Assembly: GCA_904846265.1 (NCBI GenBank) | Contig: CAJHAA010000013.1 | Span: forward strand, 1-64,000 | Length of the DNA: 64,000 nt | Direction: 5' to 3' | Origin: Psychrobacter immobilis | GTDB taxonomy: Bacteria; Pseudomonadota; Gammaproteobacteria; Pseudomonadales; Moraxellaceae | In this document: positions 35,892 through 44,433 of the stretch, piece after piece | Layout: each line of letters opens with the position of its first letter | How positions within the stretch are numbered: position 1 is the stretch's first letter | The notes under the pieces: model-generated | Databases searched by the model: none | Seen by the model: only the letters and a program-made list of their open reading frames with translations | Told to the model about the DNA's origin: nothing | Made by a program: the position numbers and the translations under genes

Positions 35892-37514
35892 CTAAGGATT
35901 CACAGTAGTGCCGTATTTGGTATTGAAATAAAAATCACTCTTAGTATTTTTTTGCAATATCAATGCAGTAGTTTTGACCGTACCATTCAAACCAAGAGCG
36001 ACACTATCAGTAGCATAACTGCCATTATTATCGGTAGGCGCCACACGTATAGACGTTACCTGTGCATTATTTACCCCTTTCTTTTGAAGCACATCACTCA
36101 TGATAAAGTCATTAATAGTAAGATTGGCGCGATTGGTCGCGGTTATCTTATAAGCAATACACTGCTGCGGAGTGATATTATTTTGGATAGGATCCATACT
36201 GAAACCAGTTCTTGGATCGCCAGTCATCGGAACTGAGGCGTAAACTAAAGTACTGGCATTGCAATCGTTCACAAACTGGTACTTCTGCAGAACCAAAGCT
36301 GCATTCGCAGCGATGACTCTACCAAAGTTGTTATTAGGATAATTATAAGTGGTTGCTGAGAAACCAACATTTCTGCTCTCACTACTAGTGCGAATAGGAT
36401 AAGTAGCCCCTGTTCGACTTTCTACCAAACAAAGATTAGTATTATTAGCCAGTGTTGTTTTAGGAATACTGATTTGATACTCACCGACAGAAGCCCCGTT
36501 TCTAATTACCGATTGGGTTGGATAAGTAGTAGATGTATTAGAACAATTAGCCAATCTTACATTACTCCCACTAATACCTAATTCCTGAGGGGTATTAAAT
36601 ACACCGTTAAAGTAGTTTGGTTTATTAAAATAGGTACCACTAGTAATATTGGCGTTATTAGCATCAGCTTGGGTATCAGTAATACCACCGTTATCATCAA
36701 ACACTGTACCTGAAAATATATACTGAGGAACATAGCAGTAATTGTCTACGCGAATTTGTACTTCTTGATTAGTCGGGTCATTTTTAACATATATAGGATT
36801 ATTGGTGTAACGAAATGTCACTTCACTGACAGCTTGAGAAAATTGTATAGAGCCTTGACAGCGTGTATCTAAATCTCTTGATGGGCAATTGAAGGAAGTG
36901 CTGTTGTTTAATCCTGCAGAGTATATGACATTTGAGCCTGATATTGTTTGTAGTGTGCCATCAATAATAGAGCCAGATTCAGTAGTACCTGTAATGCGTA
37001 CATAGTCATCGAATAAATTATTACCAGAATTTGAATAGTCAATATCAAATGCACTCACAGCTACGTTGGTCAAATAGAGAGGCTGTTGGGTCGTTTTATT
37101 ACGAAAGCTTAGTGTAATATCTGTATATGCAGTTGGAGTAGAAAAGTTTCTACCAATATTTATAACCCTATACTGGCTAGCATCTATAATGCTAAAGTTA
37201 TTATTAGTATTACTAGTGCTAGATTCGCTAAGATCCATTTTCATTTGTAGTGGAATACTATCTGAAGCATTACCTGCGACATTAAAGTAGTTATTATTGC
37301 TGCTACTTAAAAATAAATTGGTATAGTCGCTATCTGTCAGTTTGTCTTTTGAAAAACCAGCAGGACAAACTGCGCCTGGATTATCAACTCTTGCAGAGGA
37401 TGTATTACTAACCAACATCAAGCCCATAGCGGCTATCAATGCCAGCACCCGATATATATGTTCACTGAATAGTTGTGAAATTATTGAATTTAGAACGTAT
37501 GGCATTTTATGCAT
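35892..37514 (-). CDS. secreted DUF11/SdrD_B-like protein (540 aa)
   Basis: The signal peptide is long (about 1-41, LALIAAMGLMLVSNTSSA). The mature N-terminal half is an N/S/T-rich beta domain with a proline-glycine poor core (ITLSFRNKTTQQPLYL, FDIDYSNSGNNLFDDYV). Near residue 265, FSGTVFDDNGG resembles the start of an SdrD_B module. The C-terminal 120 residues carry a cysteine-containing DUF11-like module with TPQQCIAYKITATN and INDFIMSDVL, matching the C-terminal module of the 708-residue protein. It ends in NTKYGTTVNP. It is the first gene of the locus and has AGGAA upstream of its ATG. Its role is unknown; surface structure is likely. Confidence 0.8.
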   Translation of the reverse strand: MHKMPYVLNSIISQLFSEHIYRVLALIAAMGLMLVSNTSSARVDNPGAVCPAGFSKDKLTDSDYTNLFLSSSNNNYFNVAGNASDSIPLQMKMDLSESSTSNTNNNFSIIDASQYRVINIGRNFSTPTAYTDITLSFRNKTTQQPLYLTNVAVSAFDIDYSNSGNNLFDDYVRITGTTESGSIIDGTLQTISGSNVIYSAGLNNSTSFNCPSRDLDTRCQGSIQFSQAVSEVTFRYTNNPIYVKNDPTNQEVQIRVDNYCYVPQYIFSGTVFDDNGGITDTQADANNANITSGTYFNKPNYFNGVFNTPQELGISGSNVRLANCSNTSTTYPTQSVIRNGASVGEYQISIPKTTLANNTNLCLVESRTGATYPIRTSSESRNVGFSATTYNYPNNNFGRVIAANAALVLQKYQFVNDCNASTLVYASVPMTGDPRTGFSMDPIQNNITPQQCIAYKITATNRANLTINDFIMSDVLQKKGVNNAQVTSIRVAPTDNNGSYATDSVALGLNGTVKTTALILQKNTKSDFYFNTKYGTTVNP

Positions 37515-38144
37515 ATGATTATTCCTATAAGAAGCTAAAACTTGCTATAAGCGTTTAACTAGTTCTCAATTATTTCACTAACTAAACTAATGTATATATT
37601 ACGTAACTTAACATATTAAGCAATAATTTCGTAAAAGTCCTACGAAGTGGATGAATGGCAGATATTTCATGACCAGCTACAGTATCTAGTTATAGATGTC
37701 AGCTCGTTAGCAAACAATCTTTATATTTCTTTGAAACATTTCTAAAAAAACTAATGATTATTTATTTCAAAAATACTTGTCATATCACCATTTCTTTACA
37801 GCTATAAACAACTGCAGCATAAGAGCCTATAATAAAGAGTTATTATCATTTGATAATTGACTATAAAAGTTGGGTTAGCATTTTATTATATAACCACTTT
37901 TAAATACTCAGTTCATATGCGATGGATAGTAGCGCTGTTTTTATTTTGGCTATGTGAGGCTGCTCCAGATGATGAGTCGGTCAAATACTGCTGCATAACC
38001 GCACCCTACTATAAATCTCACTTCTTAAAATTAACAAGGAAGTCATTGAGAAAATTATTCCCGCACGACAATATTGAAGTAACACTTTGATTTAATAATA
38101 TCCTGTCTTCGGGCAGGACTGACTGATAAAAAAGGACAATAGTG
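37515..38144. other. intergenic region upstream of aceE and of the DUF11 locus
   Basis: About 630 AT-rich bases lie between divergent units. A weak plus-strand frame (37857-38090) starts with TTG and has no family resemblance, so I do not call it. Near the aceE end a UUCG-type hairpin is present (38101-38118). No pyruvate-responsive operator was recognised. Confidence 0.4.
38101..38118 (+). promoter_or_regulatory. UUCG tetraloop hairpin in the aceE leader
   Basis: TCCTGTC (38101-38107) pairs with GGCAGGA (38112-38118) around TTCG, with one G-T wobble, 26 bases before the aceE ATG. No T tract follows, so it is a leader hairpin rather than a terminator. It could stabilise the 5' end of the transcript. 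Confidence 0.6.
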
Positions 38145-40958
38145 ATGAATTATTATAAGGATGCTGATAGCACCGAAACCCAAGAGTGGCTGGAAGCGTT
38201 TGAATCTGTTATCAAACATGCAGACAAAGATCGTGCTCAGTTTCTGCTAAAAGCTTTATACAATATGGCAGTTCAAGAAGGCCTGCCGTTCAATCGTCTC
38301 GATACCGCTTATATCAATACTATCTCCGTTGAAGATGAACCGATGTACCCTGGCGACCTAACCATTGAGCGCAAAATTCGTGCTTTGATTCGCTATAACG
38401 CATTGGCCATGGTCATGCGTGCAAACAAAAATGACGACGATTTGGGTGGTCACTTAGCGACGTTCGCTTCTAGTGCCACGCTATACGAGACAGGTTTTAA
38501 CCATTTTTTCCGTGCTGCCAGCGATCATTTCGGTGGTGACATGATTTATTATCAAGGTCACTCAGCACCCGGTATTTATGCGCGTTCTTATTTAGAAGGT
38601 CGATTGACCGAAGATCAGCTTGATAATTTCCGTCGTGAAGTCGGCGGCAAAGGCTTATCAAGCTATCCGCATCCGTACCTCATGCCAGATTATTGGCAGT
38701 TCCCAACCGTATCGATGGGACTTGGTCCGATCATGTCGATTTATCATGCCCATGTACATCGCTATATGGAAAACCGCGGTCTGCTAGAGAAAGAAGGTCG
38801 TAAGATTTGGACGTTCTTGGGTGATGGTGAAACGGATGAGCCAGAAAGCTTAGGGGCTATTTCTCTCGCTGGCCGTGAAAAGTTGGACAACCTCATATGG
38901 GTCGTCAACTGTAATTTACAGCGTCTTGATGGTCCAGTCCGTGGTAATGGTAAAATTATCCAAGAGCTAGAGTCTGTGTTCCGCGGGGCTGGCTGGCGAG
39001 TGATTAAAGTTATCTGGGGTGGTAAATGGGACAGCTTACTTGCCAATGATAAAACTGGCGTGCTCAAACATCGTATGGAAGAAGTGGTCGATGGTGAGTA
39101 TCAGCTATACGAAGCCCGTACAGCTGAGTTCACTCGCAAAGAGTTCTTTGGTAAATATCCTGAGTTAGAAGAGATGGCTGATGCGCTATCTGATGAGGAT
39201 ATCTCGCGCTTGAATCGTGGTGGTCATGATCCAATGAAAGTGTATGCTGCATTCAGTGAAGCGATGAAAACCAAAGGTCAGCCAACCGTTATTTTAGTCA
39301 AAACCGTTAAAGGCTATGGCTTATCGGCTCAAACACAGGCGGTCAATAAATCACATCAGATTAAGAAACTCGATCAAGAAGCGTTGATGTATTTCCGTGA
39401 TCGCTTTGATTTACCATTTACTGACGAGCAGCTAGAGACGCTACCATTCTATCGCCCTGAAGAAGGTTCAGCGGAGATGAAGTACCTTAAAGGTCGCCGC
39501 GAAGCGCTAGGTGGTCATTTACCAAATCGCCGCAGTGGGCATATCCCATTGAATATTCCTGAACTGTCAATGTTTGATCGGGTATTAAAAGGCAGCAATG
39601 GTAAAGAGCAATCAACGACGATGGTATTCGTACGCTTGTTGTCAGCCATGCTAAAAAACAAAGACATCCAAGATCGTGTCGTGCCGATTGTACCTGATGA
39701 AGCACGTACTTTCGGTCTAGAAGGTATGTTCCGTCAATTGGGTATCTATTCTGCGGTTGGTCAAAAATATACACCAGAAGACAGTGAAGCTTTGATGGGC
39801 TATAAAGAAGCCATCGACGGTCACATGTTAGAAGAAGGCATCAACGAAGCAGGCGCAATGAGTACGTGGATAGCGTTGGCAACCAGTTATTCTGTGAATG
39901 CGTTGCCGATGATTCCGATGTATATCTATTACTCGATGTTTGGTTTCCAACGTGTGGGTGATTTGGCTTGGGCGGCAGGCGATTGTCAAGCACAGGGCTT
40001 CTTGCTAGGCGCAACAGCTGGTCGTACCACCTTGAACGGCGAAGGCTTGCAGCATCAAGATGGTCATTCACAGATTCTATTTAACGTTGTGCCTAACTGT
40101 GTGACTTATGATCCTTGCTTCGGTTACGAGCTAGCAGTCGTCATGCACGACGGTCTACGCCGTATGTATGGTGAAGGCGAACGCGTTTATTATTACTTAA
40201 CGCTAATGAACGAAAACTACGAGCAACCTGAGATGCCAGAAGGTGCCGAAGAAGGTATCAAGCGCGGTATGTATTTGCTCGAAGACAATGGTTCAACTCA
40301 AGTACAGCTATTAGGCTCTGGCGTTATTTTACGTGAAGTACAAAAAGCGGCGCAGATTCTAAAAGATGAGTTCAATATCACCTCCAACGTTTGGAGCGTG
40401 ACCAGCTTTAACGAGTTGACTCGTGACGGCATGGTCTGTGATGACTACAACCGCTTGCATCCAATGGATGAAGAGAGAGTGCCTTGGGTTACTGAGCAGT
40501 TAGCGCCGCATGAAGGTATCGTCGTCGCTGCGACAGATTATATGCGTAATTATTCAGAGCAAATCCGTGCTTGGTTGCCAGATAATCGTCCTTATACTAC
40601 GCTAGGCACAGATGGCTACGGTCGTTCTGATACTCGTGAAAATCTGCGTAGCTTCTTTAACGTTGATGCGGCTCATATCGTGGTTGCGACGCTCAAACGC
40701 CTAGCGGATGAGGGTGAAGTTGAGATGCGTTTGGTGAAAGATGCCATCTCAAGTTTAGGCATTGATGTGGATCAGCCACCTGCATGGCAACAACAGCCTT
40801 ATTATGATCATTCTCCCGATGCACCAGCACCTGGTAATGTCAATCCAAATCCTGTCCCTGAATTTGTCGCTGAAGATGATGATGAAATCAGCAATGAGGG
40901 TCGAGCTGAAGATCAAGCGGATGCGACTTTACTTAATAACGGTGATGTCAAAGAATAA
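38145..40958 (+). CDS. aceE: pyruvate dehydrogenase E1 component (homodimeric)
   Basis: AceE is the thiamine-diphosphate decarboxylase of the pyruvate dehydrogenase complex, converting pyruvate to a hydroxyethyl unit passed to E2. The 937-residue product has the single-chain gammaproteobacterial length. It has the TPP motif GDGETDEPES near 225-234 followed by the NCNLQRLDG block, and EGLQHQDGHS near 626-635. I start it at ATG 38145, eight bases after AGGA; an overlapping GTG one codon earlier is possible. The C-terminus has about 40 acidic residues beyond the family core. aceF follows 25 bases later. Confidence 0.97.
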   Translation: MNYYKDADSTETQEWLEAFESVIKHADKDRAQFLLKALYNMAVQEGLPFNRLDTAYINTISVEDEPMYPGDLTIERKIRALIRYNALAMVMRANKNDDDLGGHLATFASSATLYETGFNHFFRAASDHFGGDMIYYQGHSAPGIYARSYLEGRLTEDQLDNFRREVGGKGLSSYPHPYLMPDYWQFPTVSMGLGPIMSIYHAHVHRYMENRGLLEKEGRKIWTFLGDGETDEPESLGAISLAGREKLDNLIWVVNCNLQRLDGPVRGNGKIIQELESVFRGAGWRVIKVIWGGKWDSLLANDKTGVLKHRMEEVVDGEYQLYEARTAEFTRKEFFGKYPELEEMADALSDEDISRLNRGGHDPMKVYAAFSEAMKTKGQPTVILVKTVKGYGLSAQTQAVNKSHQIKKLDQEALMYFRDRFDLPFTDEQLETLPFYRPEEGSAEMKYLKGRREALGGHLPNRRSGHIPLNIPELSMFDRVLKGSNGKEQSTTMVFVRLLSAMLKNKDIQDRVVPIVPDEARTFGLEGMFRQLGIYSAVGQKYTPEDSEALMGYKEAIDGHMLEEGINEAGAMSTWIALATSYSVNALPMIPMYIYYSMFGFQRVGDLAWAAGDCQAQGFLLGATAGRTTLNGEGLQHQDGHSQILFNVVPNCVTYDPCFGYELAVVMHDGLRRMYGEGERVYYYLTLMNENYEQPEMPEGAEEGIKRGMYLLEDNGSTQVQLLGSGVILREVQKAAQILKDEFNITSNVWSVTSFNELTRDGMVCDDYNRLHPMDEERVPWVTEQLAPHEGIVVAATDYMRNYSEQIRAWLPDNRPYTTLGTDGYGRSDTRENLRSFFNVDAAHIVVATLKRLADEGEVEMRLVKDAISSLGIDVDQPPAWQQQPYYDHSPDAPAPGNVNPNPVPEFVAEDDDEISNEGRAEDQADATLLNNGDVKE

Positions 40959-40983
40959 TAATCATAAGACTAGGAGATAAATC

Positions 40984-42723
40984 ATGGATATTAAAGCCCC
41001 CGATTTGGGTGTTGATAGCGCCGAAGTCAGCGAAATTATGGTAGAAGTGGGTGATGTCATCGCAAAAGATGACAACATCATTCTATTAGAATCTGACAAA
41101 GCCTCGGTTGAAGTACCAAGTTCCGCTGCTGGCAAAGTCACCAAAATCAGCGTTGCTGTTGGTGATCAGGTCAGTGAAGGTATGGTACTGATTGAGCTTG
41201 AAAGTACAGAAAACAATGTAGAAGATAGTGCAGAAAGTAATGTAGATAATCATGACGATAGCGCTGCTGATGAAAAGAAAGAAGCAGATGCTAAGCCAGA
41301 AACAAAGGCTGAGCCTGCGGCAACTGAATCAGCCTCGTCTGACTCTAATGACAAGCCTGCGTCTAACGCTGGTAAATCGACCACTCATGCATTGCCAGAT
41401 TTAGGTGTTGATGAAGCGCAAGTTTCTGAAATCATGGTCAGTGTTGGTGACATCGTGACTGCGGATCAATCAATCCTATTGATTGAATCTGATAAAGCAT
41501 CGGTAGAAGTACCCGCACCAGTCGCTGGTAAGATTGAAAAAATACTGGTTGAAACAGGTGACATGGTTGCTAATGGTCAAGACTTTATCGTTATTATAAG
41601 TAGTGGTGCAGATGCTGCTGCTGAAAGTGAGTCTACATCAGATAGCGCTGAGCCAAAGCATTCAGCACCAGCCAAATCAGAAGAGAAAGCTGCTGCTAAA
41701 ACAACGGGTGAGGCAAAACAGGCAGAAAAATCTACAACGCCTAATGCGGTCGCTAGTAAGCAAGCTGATAAATTGACTGAAGCACAGGTTAATGAAAAGT
41801 TGGTTGACGTATATGCAGGTCCAGCCGTTCGTAAGCTGGCACGTCAGTTAGGTGTTGATATCACTCAAGTGAATGGTTCGGCATTGAATGATCGCATTCT
41901 AAAAGAAGACTTGTTTGCACATGTTAAAGAAAGCTTAAGCACTCAAAAAGCGGCACCTGCCAGTGGCAATGTAGCCAGCGCTAGCCTGCCAAGCTTACCT
42001 GACATGAGCAACGTTGAGATTTGGGGTGAAACAGCAACCCAAGACCTTAGCCGTCTACAAAAAGTCTCGATACCGCAGCTCAACTATAATACCTTGTTGC
42101 CACAAGTGACCCAGTTTGATTTGTCTGATATCACTGAGACAGAAAAACTGCGCGGCGAGCTAAAAGGTAGCATGAAAGCTGAAGGTATCGGCTTCACGAT
42201 TTTAGCGTTCGTGGTCAAAGCGACGGCCTATGCCTTAACGCAGCATCCACGCTTTAACAGTCATTTAAGCGACGACAATACGCAAGTTATCTTACGTAAA
42301 AGCGTAAATATGGGCATCGCGGTGGCAACGGATGATGGTCTCATCGTACCTGTTATCAAGAATGTGCAGGATAAAGGCTTGAAGCAAATCGCCATTGAAA
42401 TTGGTGAGCTTGCGGTAAAAGCACGTGACAAAAAACTCACTACTAAAGATTTGCAAGGTGCAAGCTTTACCATATCAAGCCAAGGAAACTTGGGTGGCAC
42501 TGCCTTTACGCCATTAGTAAATTGGCCTCAAGTGGGTATTTTAGGCGTGTCTGAGGCAAGCATGCAGCCACGTTGGGATGCTAAAAAGCAAAGCTTTGAG
42601 CCGCGTCTCATGTTGCCATTGTCACTTTCTTACGATCATCGTGTGATTAATGGAGCAGATGCTGCCGTATTTACCCGTTATATTGCAACGTTACTGGCTG
42701 ATCCGCGCCGTATTTTGCTGTAA
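40984..42723 (+). CDS. aceF: dihydrolipoamide acetyltransferase (pyruvate dehydrogenase E2)
   Basis: The 579-residue E2 core protein has two lipoyl domains (about 1-75 and 133-207), each with an ESDKASVEVP lipoylation motif. Long Ala/Glu/Lys linkers join them to a peripheral-subunit-binding domain (about 277-315, GPAVRKLARQLG). The acetyltransferase domain (about 350-579) ends with SYDHRVINGADA. The HxxxN arrangement matches E2 of Pseudomonas and Azotobacter. E. coli has three lipoyl domains, so this is a two-lipoyl variant. The E3 gene lpd is not in the window. A terminator follows. Confidence 0.97.
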   Translation: MDIKAPDLGVDSAEVSEIMVEVGDVIAKDDNIILLESDKASVEVPSSAAGKVTKISVAVGDQVSEGMVLIELESTENNVEDSAESNVDNHDDSAADEKKEADAKPETKAEPAATESASSDSNDKPASNAGKSTTHALPDLGVDEAQVSEIMVSVGDIVTADQSILLIESDKASVEVPAPVAGKIEKILVETGDMVANGQDFIVIISSGADAAAESESTSDSAEPKHSAPAKSEEKAAAKTTGEAKQAEKSTTPNAVASKQADKLTEAQVNEKLVDVYAGPAVRKLARQLGVDITQVNGSALNDRILKEDLFAHVKESLSTQKAAPASGNVASASLPSLPDMSNVEIWGETATQDLSRLQKVSIPQLNYNTLLPQVTQFDLSDITETEKLRGELKGSMKAEGIGFTILAFVVKATAYALTQHPRFNSHLSDDNTQVILRKSVNMGIAVATDDGLIVPVIKNVQDKGLKQIAIEIGELAVKARDKKLTTKDLQGASFTISSQGNLGGTAFTPLVNWPQVGILGVSEASMQPRWDAKKQSFEPRLMLPLSLSYDHRVINGADAAVFTRYIATLLADPRRILL

Positions 42724-42748
42724 GAATTGTTTGTACTAAAAGGATTTG

Positions 42749-42780
42749 AAAAAAAGACTGTCTTAGGATGGTCTTTTTTT
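42749..42780 (+). terminator. intrinsic terminator of aceEF
   Basis: AAAAAGACTGTC - TTAG - GATGGTCTTTTT, a 12-bp stem with two G-T wobbles and a T tract, 26 bases after the aceF stop. Confidence 0.88.
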
Positions 42781-42843
42781 ATGCTTAAAATTTGTTGCTA
42801 ATGGTCGCCAGATTTTTAGCGGTTAATGACTTTAGCACAATCG

Positions 42844-42873
42844 TTTTTATCTATAATCTTTTTATCTATAATC
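42844..42873. repeat. perfect 15-bp tandem duplication
   Basis: TTTTTATCTATAATC occurs twice in direct succession (42844-42858 and 42859-42873) between the convergent aceF and ompW genes. It looks like a slippage duplication. Confidence 0.9.
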
Positions 42874-42896
42874 ATTGCCGCTTAAACTTTAGATAC

Positions 42897-42926
42897 AAAA
42901 AAGCCGGCGATTAAGCCAGCTTTTTT
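42897..42926 (-). terminator. intrinsic terminator of ompW
   Basis: AAAAAAGCCGGC (42897-42908) and GCCAGCTTTTTT (42915-42926) form a stem with one mismatch, 24 bases beyond the ompW stop, with a T tract in the minus direction. Confidence 0.85.
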
Positions 42927-42949
42927 TATTCACATTACTTTATGTTATA

Positions 42950-43594
42950 TTAGAAAGTCTTAACAAAAGCAACGCCATATACCCAAGGGCTGATGTCAAC
43001 TTCACCAAGGTCAATGGTCTCACCATTAGCTTTTACGCTGGCGTCTGTTTTGATGTCCATATAGCGAGCATCAATACGGAAGTATTCAGTTGGGGCAAAA
43101 GGTATGTCAAGACCGATGTGACCAGCAACGCCGACGCTATCATCAAGTTCTAATTTTTCGAAAGCATCGCTATAGATTTTTTCTTTAAAGAAAGTCGTAT
43201 AGTTCACACCAACACCAACAAATGGCTTCACATTCATAGGCATGTTGTAGCCATCGAAGTGATATTGTACCGATAGAGTCGGTGGCAAATGCTGAGTTTT
43301 AGCATCGATAGTAGCATCGCCAGCAGTTAAGGTAATGTCATGATGGAATGGTGTAGCCGCTAGTAATTCAATACCAATGTTATTGGCAACGAAATATTCG
43401 CCGCTAATGGTTGGTTGAACATCACTGTCTACGTCGACACCAATAGTGCCATCTGCCAGTGTACCGTTATCGCTTTTTGGGTCAACCATGTGAGCACCAG
43501 CAGCGACAGACCAAGTACCAGCTGGTACAGCAAACGCTGTGGTCATAGTAAGTGCAGCAGCAGTGGCTAAAACTAGGGATTGTAGTTTCATCAT
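42950..43594 (-). CDS. ompW: OmpW-family outer membrane protein
   Basis: This 214-residue protein has a signal peptide (cleavage near AFAVP, residue 23-25) and the eight-stranded OmpW barrel pattern: WSVAAGAHMVDPKSD at the mature N-terminus, NIGIELLAATPFHHDI, LPPTLSVQYHF, FVGVGVNYTTFF, and a terminal GVAFVKTF ending in Phe for BAM recognition. OmpW proteins form narrow hydrophobic channels for small molecules. The gene has AAGGAAT upstream of a double ATG. It is monocistronic and flanked by terminators. Confidence 0.95.
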   Translation of the reverse strand: MMKLQSLVLATAAALTMTTAFAVPAGTWSVAAGAHMVDPKSDNGTLADGTIGVDVDSDVQPTISGEYFVANNIGIELLAATPFHHDITLTAGDATIDAKTQHLPPTLSVQYHFDGYNMPMNVKPFVGVGVNYTTFFKEKIYSDAFEKLELDDSVGVAGHIGLDIPFAPTEYFRIDARYMDIKTDASVKANGETIDLGEVDISPWVYGVAFVKTF

Positions 43595-44024
43595 TTGATT
43601 CCTTAACGTGATAGAAGATTATCGGTGGCTATCTAACGAGGGATGACATTAGGTACCGATACACAATGTTATGATTATTGACTAACCTGTAACATTACAA
43701 CGCCATTATAATACAAAACCATATTTACTGTAAGGTTTTAAACGCATATTAATGGCTTTTATGGCATAAATTTACCGTTAAAGGTATATTTGTCGAGGTA
43801 ATTAAAAATTACTTAGGACAGTTAGCATTTTTGAAGCAAGACTTAGATCCCTTCATGCTGATGTTATACAGAGGTATGGCATTAGAATTTGGTCGATAGT
43901 CAATGGTGCTAAACTCTCGCTGATATTTTTAGAATATTAAAATGTCAAAAGCTTAGAGTCGGTAATGATAGTCTCATTACTTTTCGAATGAATAATGAGA
44001 GTGGGAAAAGAGGGGTAATATATT
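43595..44024. other. 430-bp intergenic region upstream of ompW
   Basis: This AT-rich stretch separates divergent genes. I found no gene, no long inverted repeat and no recognisable operator. Promoters for ompW and the small zinc-ribbon gene must lie here, but no hexamer pair was strong enough to call. Confidence 0.4.
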
Positions 44025-44252
44025 ATGCTTGGCTATTGTAGTAATTCTCCTCTACGCTGCACAAACGCACGTTCTGTGACGATATTGGATCGGATGGACT
44101 CTTGCTGTCCTGAATGCAACTTATTTTTGCTGCCTGCTCAAGATATCAGTCAGCAATTACGCGCTGACGAACGATTCTTACGCTTCGCTATCATCGCCAT
44201 TGTGCTGGTGCTAATTTTGTTTGCCTACATGTACTATTTAAATTTAGTATAA
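44025..44252 (+). CDS. small zinc-ribbon-like membrane protein (75 aa)
   Basis: The 75-residue product has four to five cysteines in its N-terminal half (YCSNSPLRC and SCCPEC), arranged like a degenerate zinc ribbon. A linker and one strong C-terminal membrane helix (about 53-72, FAIIAIVLVLILFAYMYYL) follow. The N-terminus would be cytoplasmic. GAGGGG stands nine bases before the ATG, supporting a real gene. Larger zinc-ribbon-plus-helix proteins in related bacteria carry an extra periplasmic domain; this one may be a truncated form or a stand-alone small protein. Function unknown. Confidence 0.65.
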   Translation: MLGYCSNSPLRCTNARSVTILDRMDSCCPECNLFLLPAQDISQQLRADERFLRFAIIAIVLVLILFAYMYYLNLV

Positions 44253-44433
44253 TCACCGATCATGCTTCATAATAAATAAGACAGTCCTGTCACTAGTAAT
44301 GCTTTAAGAGCACTATATCGCTAAGTAATGATGGGTATGAAATACTGATAGTGACCGAGCATTAATGTCATATTCTGTGATGACTGCTTTATTATACTAA
44401 TATAAGACCGGTGTTTCACCGCATAGGGACGGC

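Noticed and set aside
37857..38090. 77-codon plus-strand frame before aceE
   Set aside because: It begins with TTG, has no ribosome binding site and no family resemblance. An internal ATG at 37917 gives 58 residues of odd composition. Probably not a gene.
44410..44427. Possible parS site (TGTTTCAC)
   Set aside because: Only one half of the TGTTTCACGTGAAACA palindrome is present; the second half reads CGCAT. It sits just before the potassium channel gene and far from parAB.
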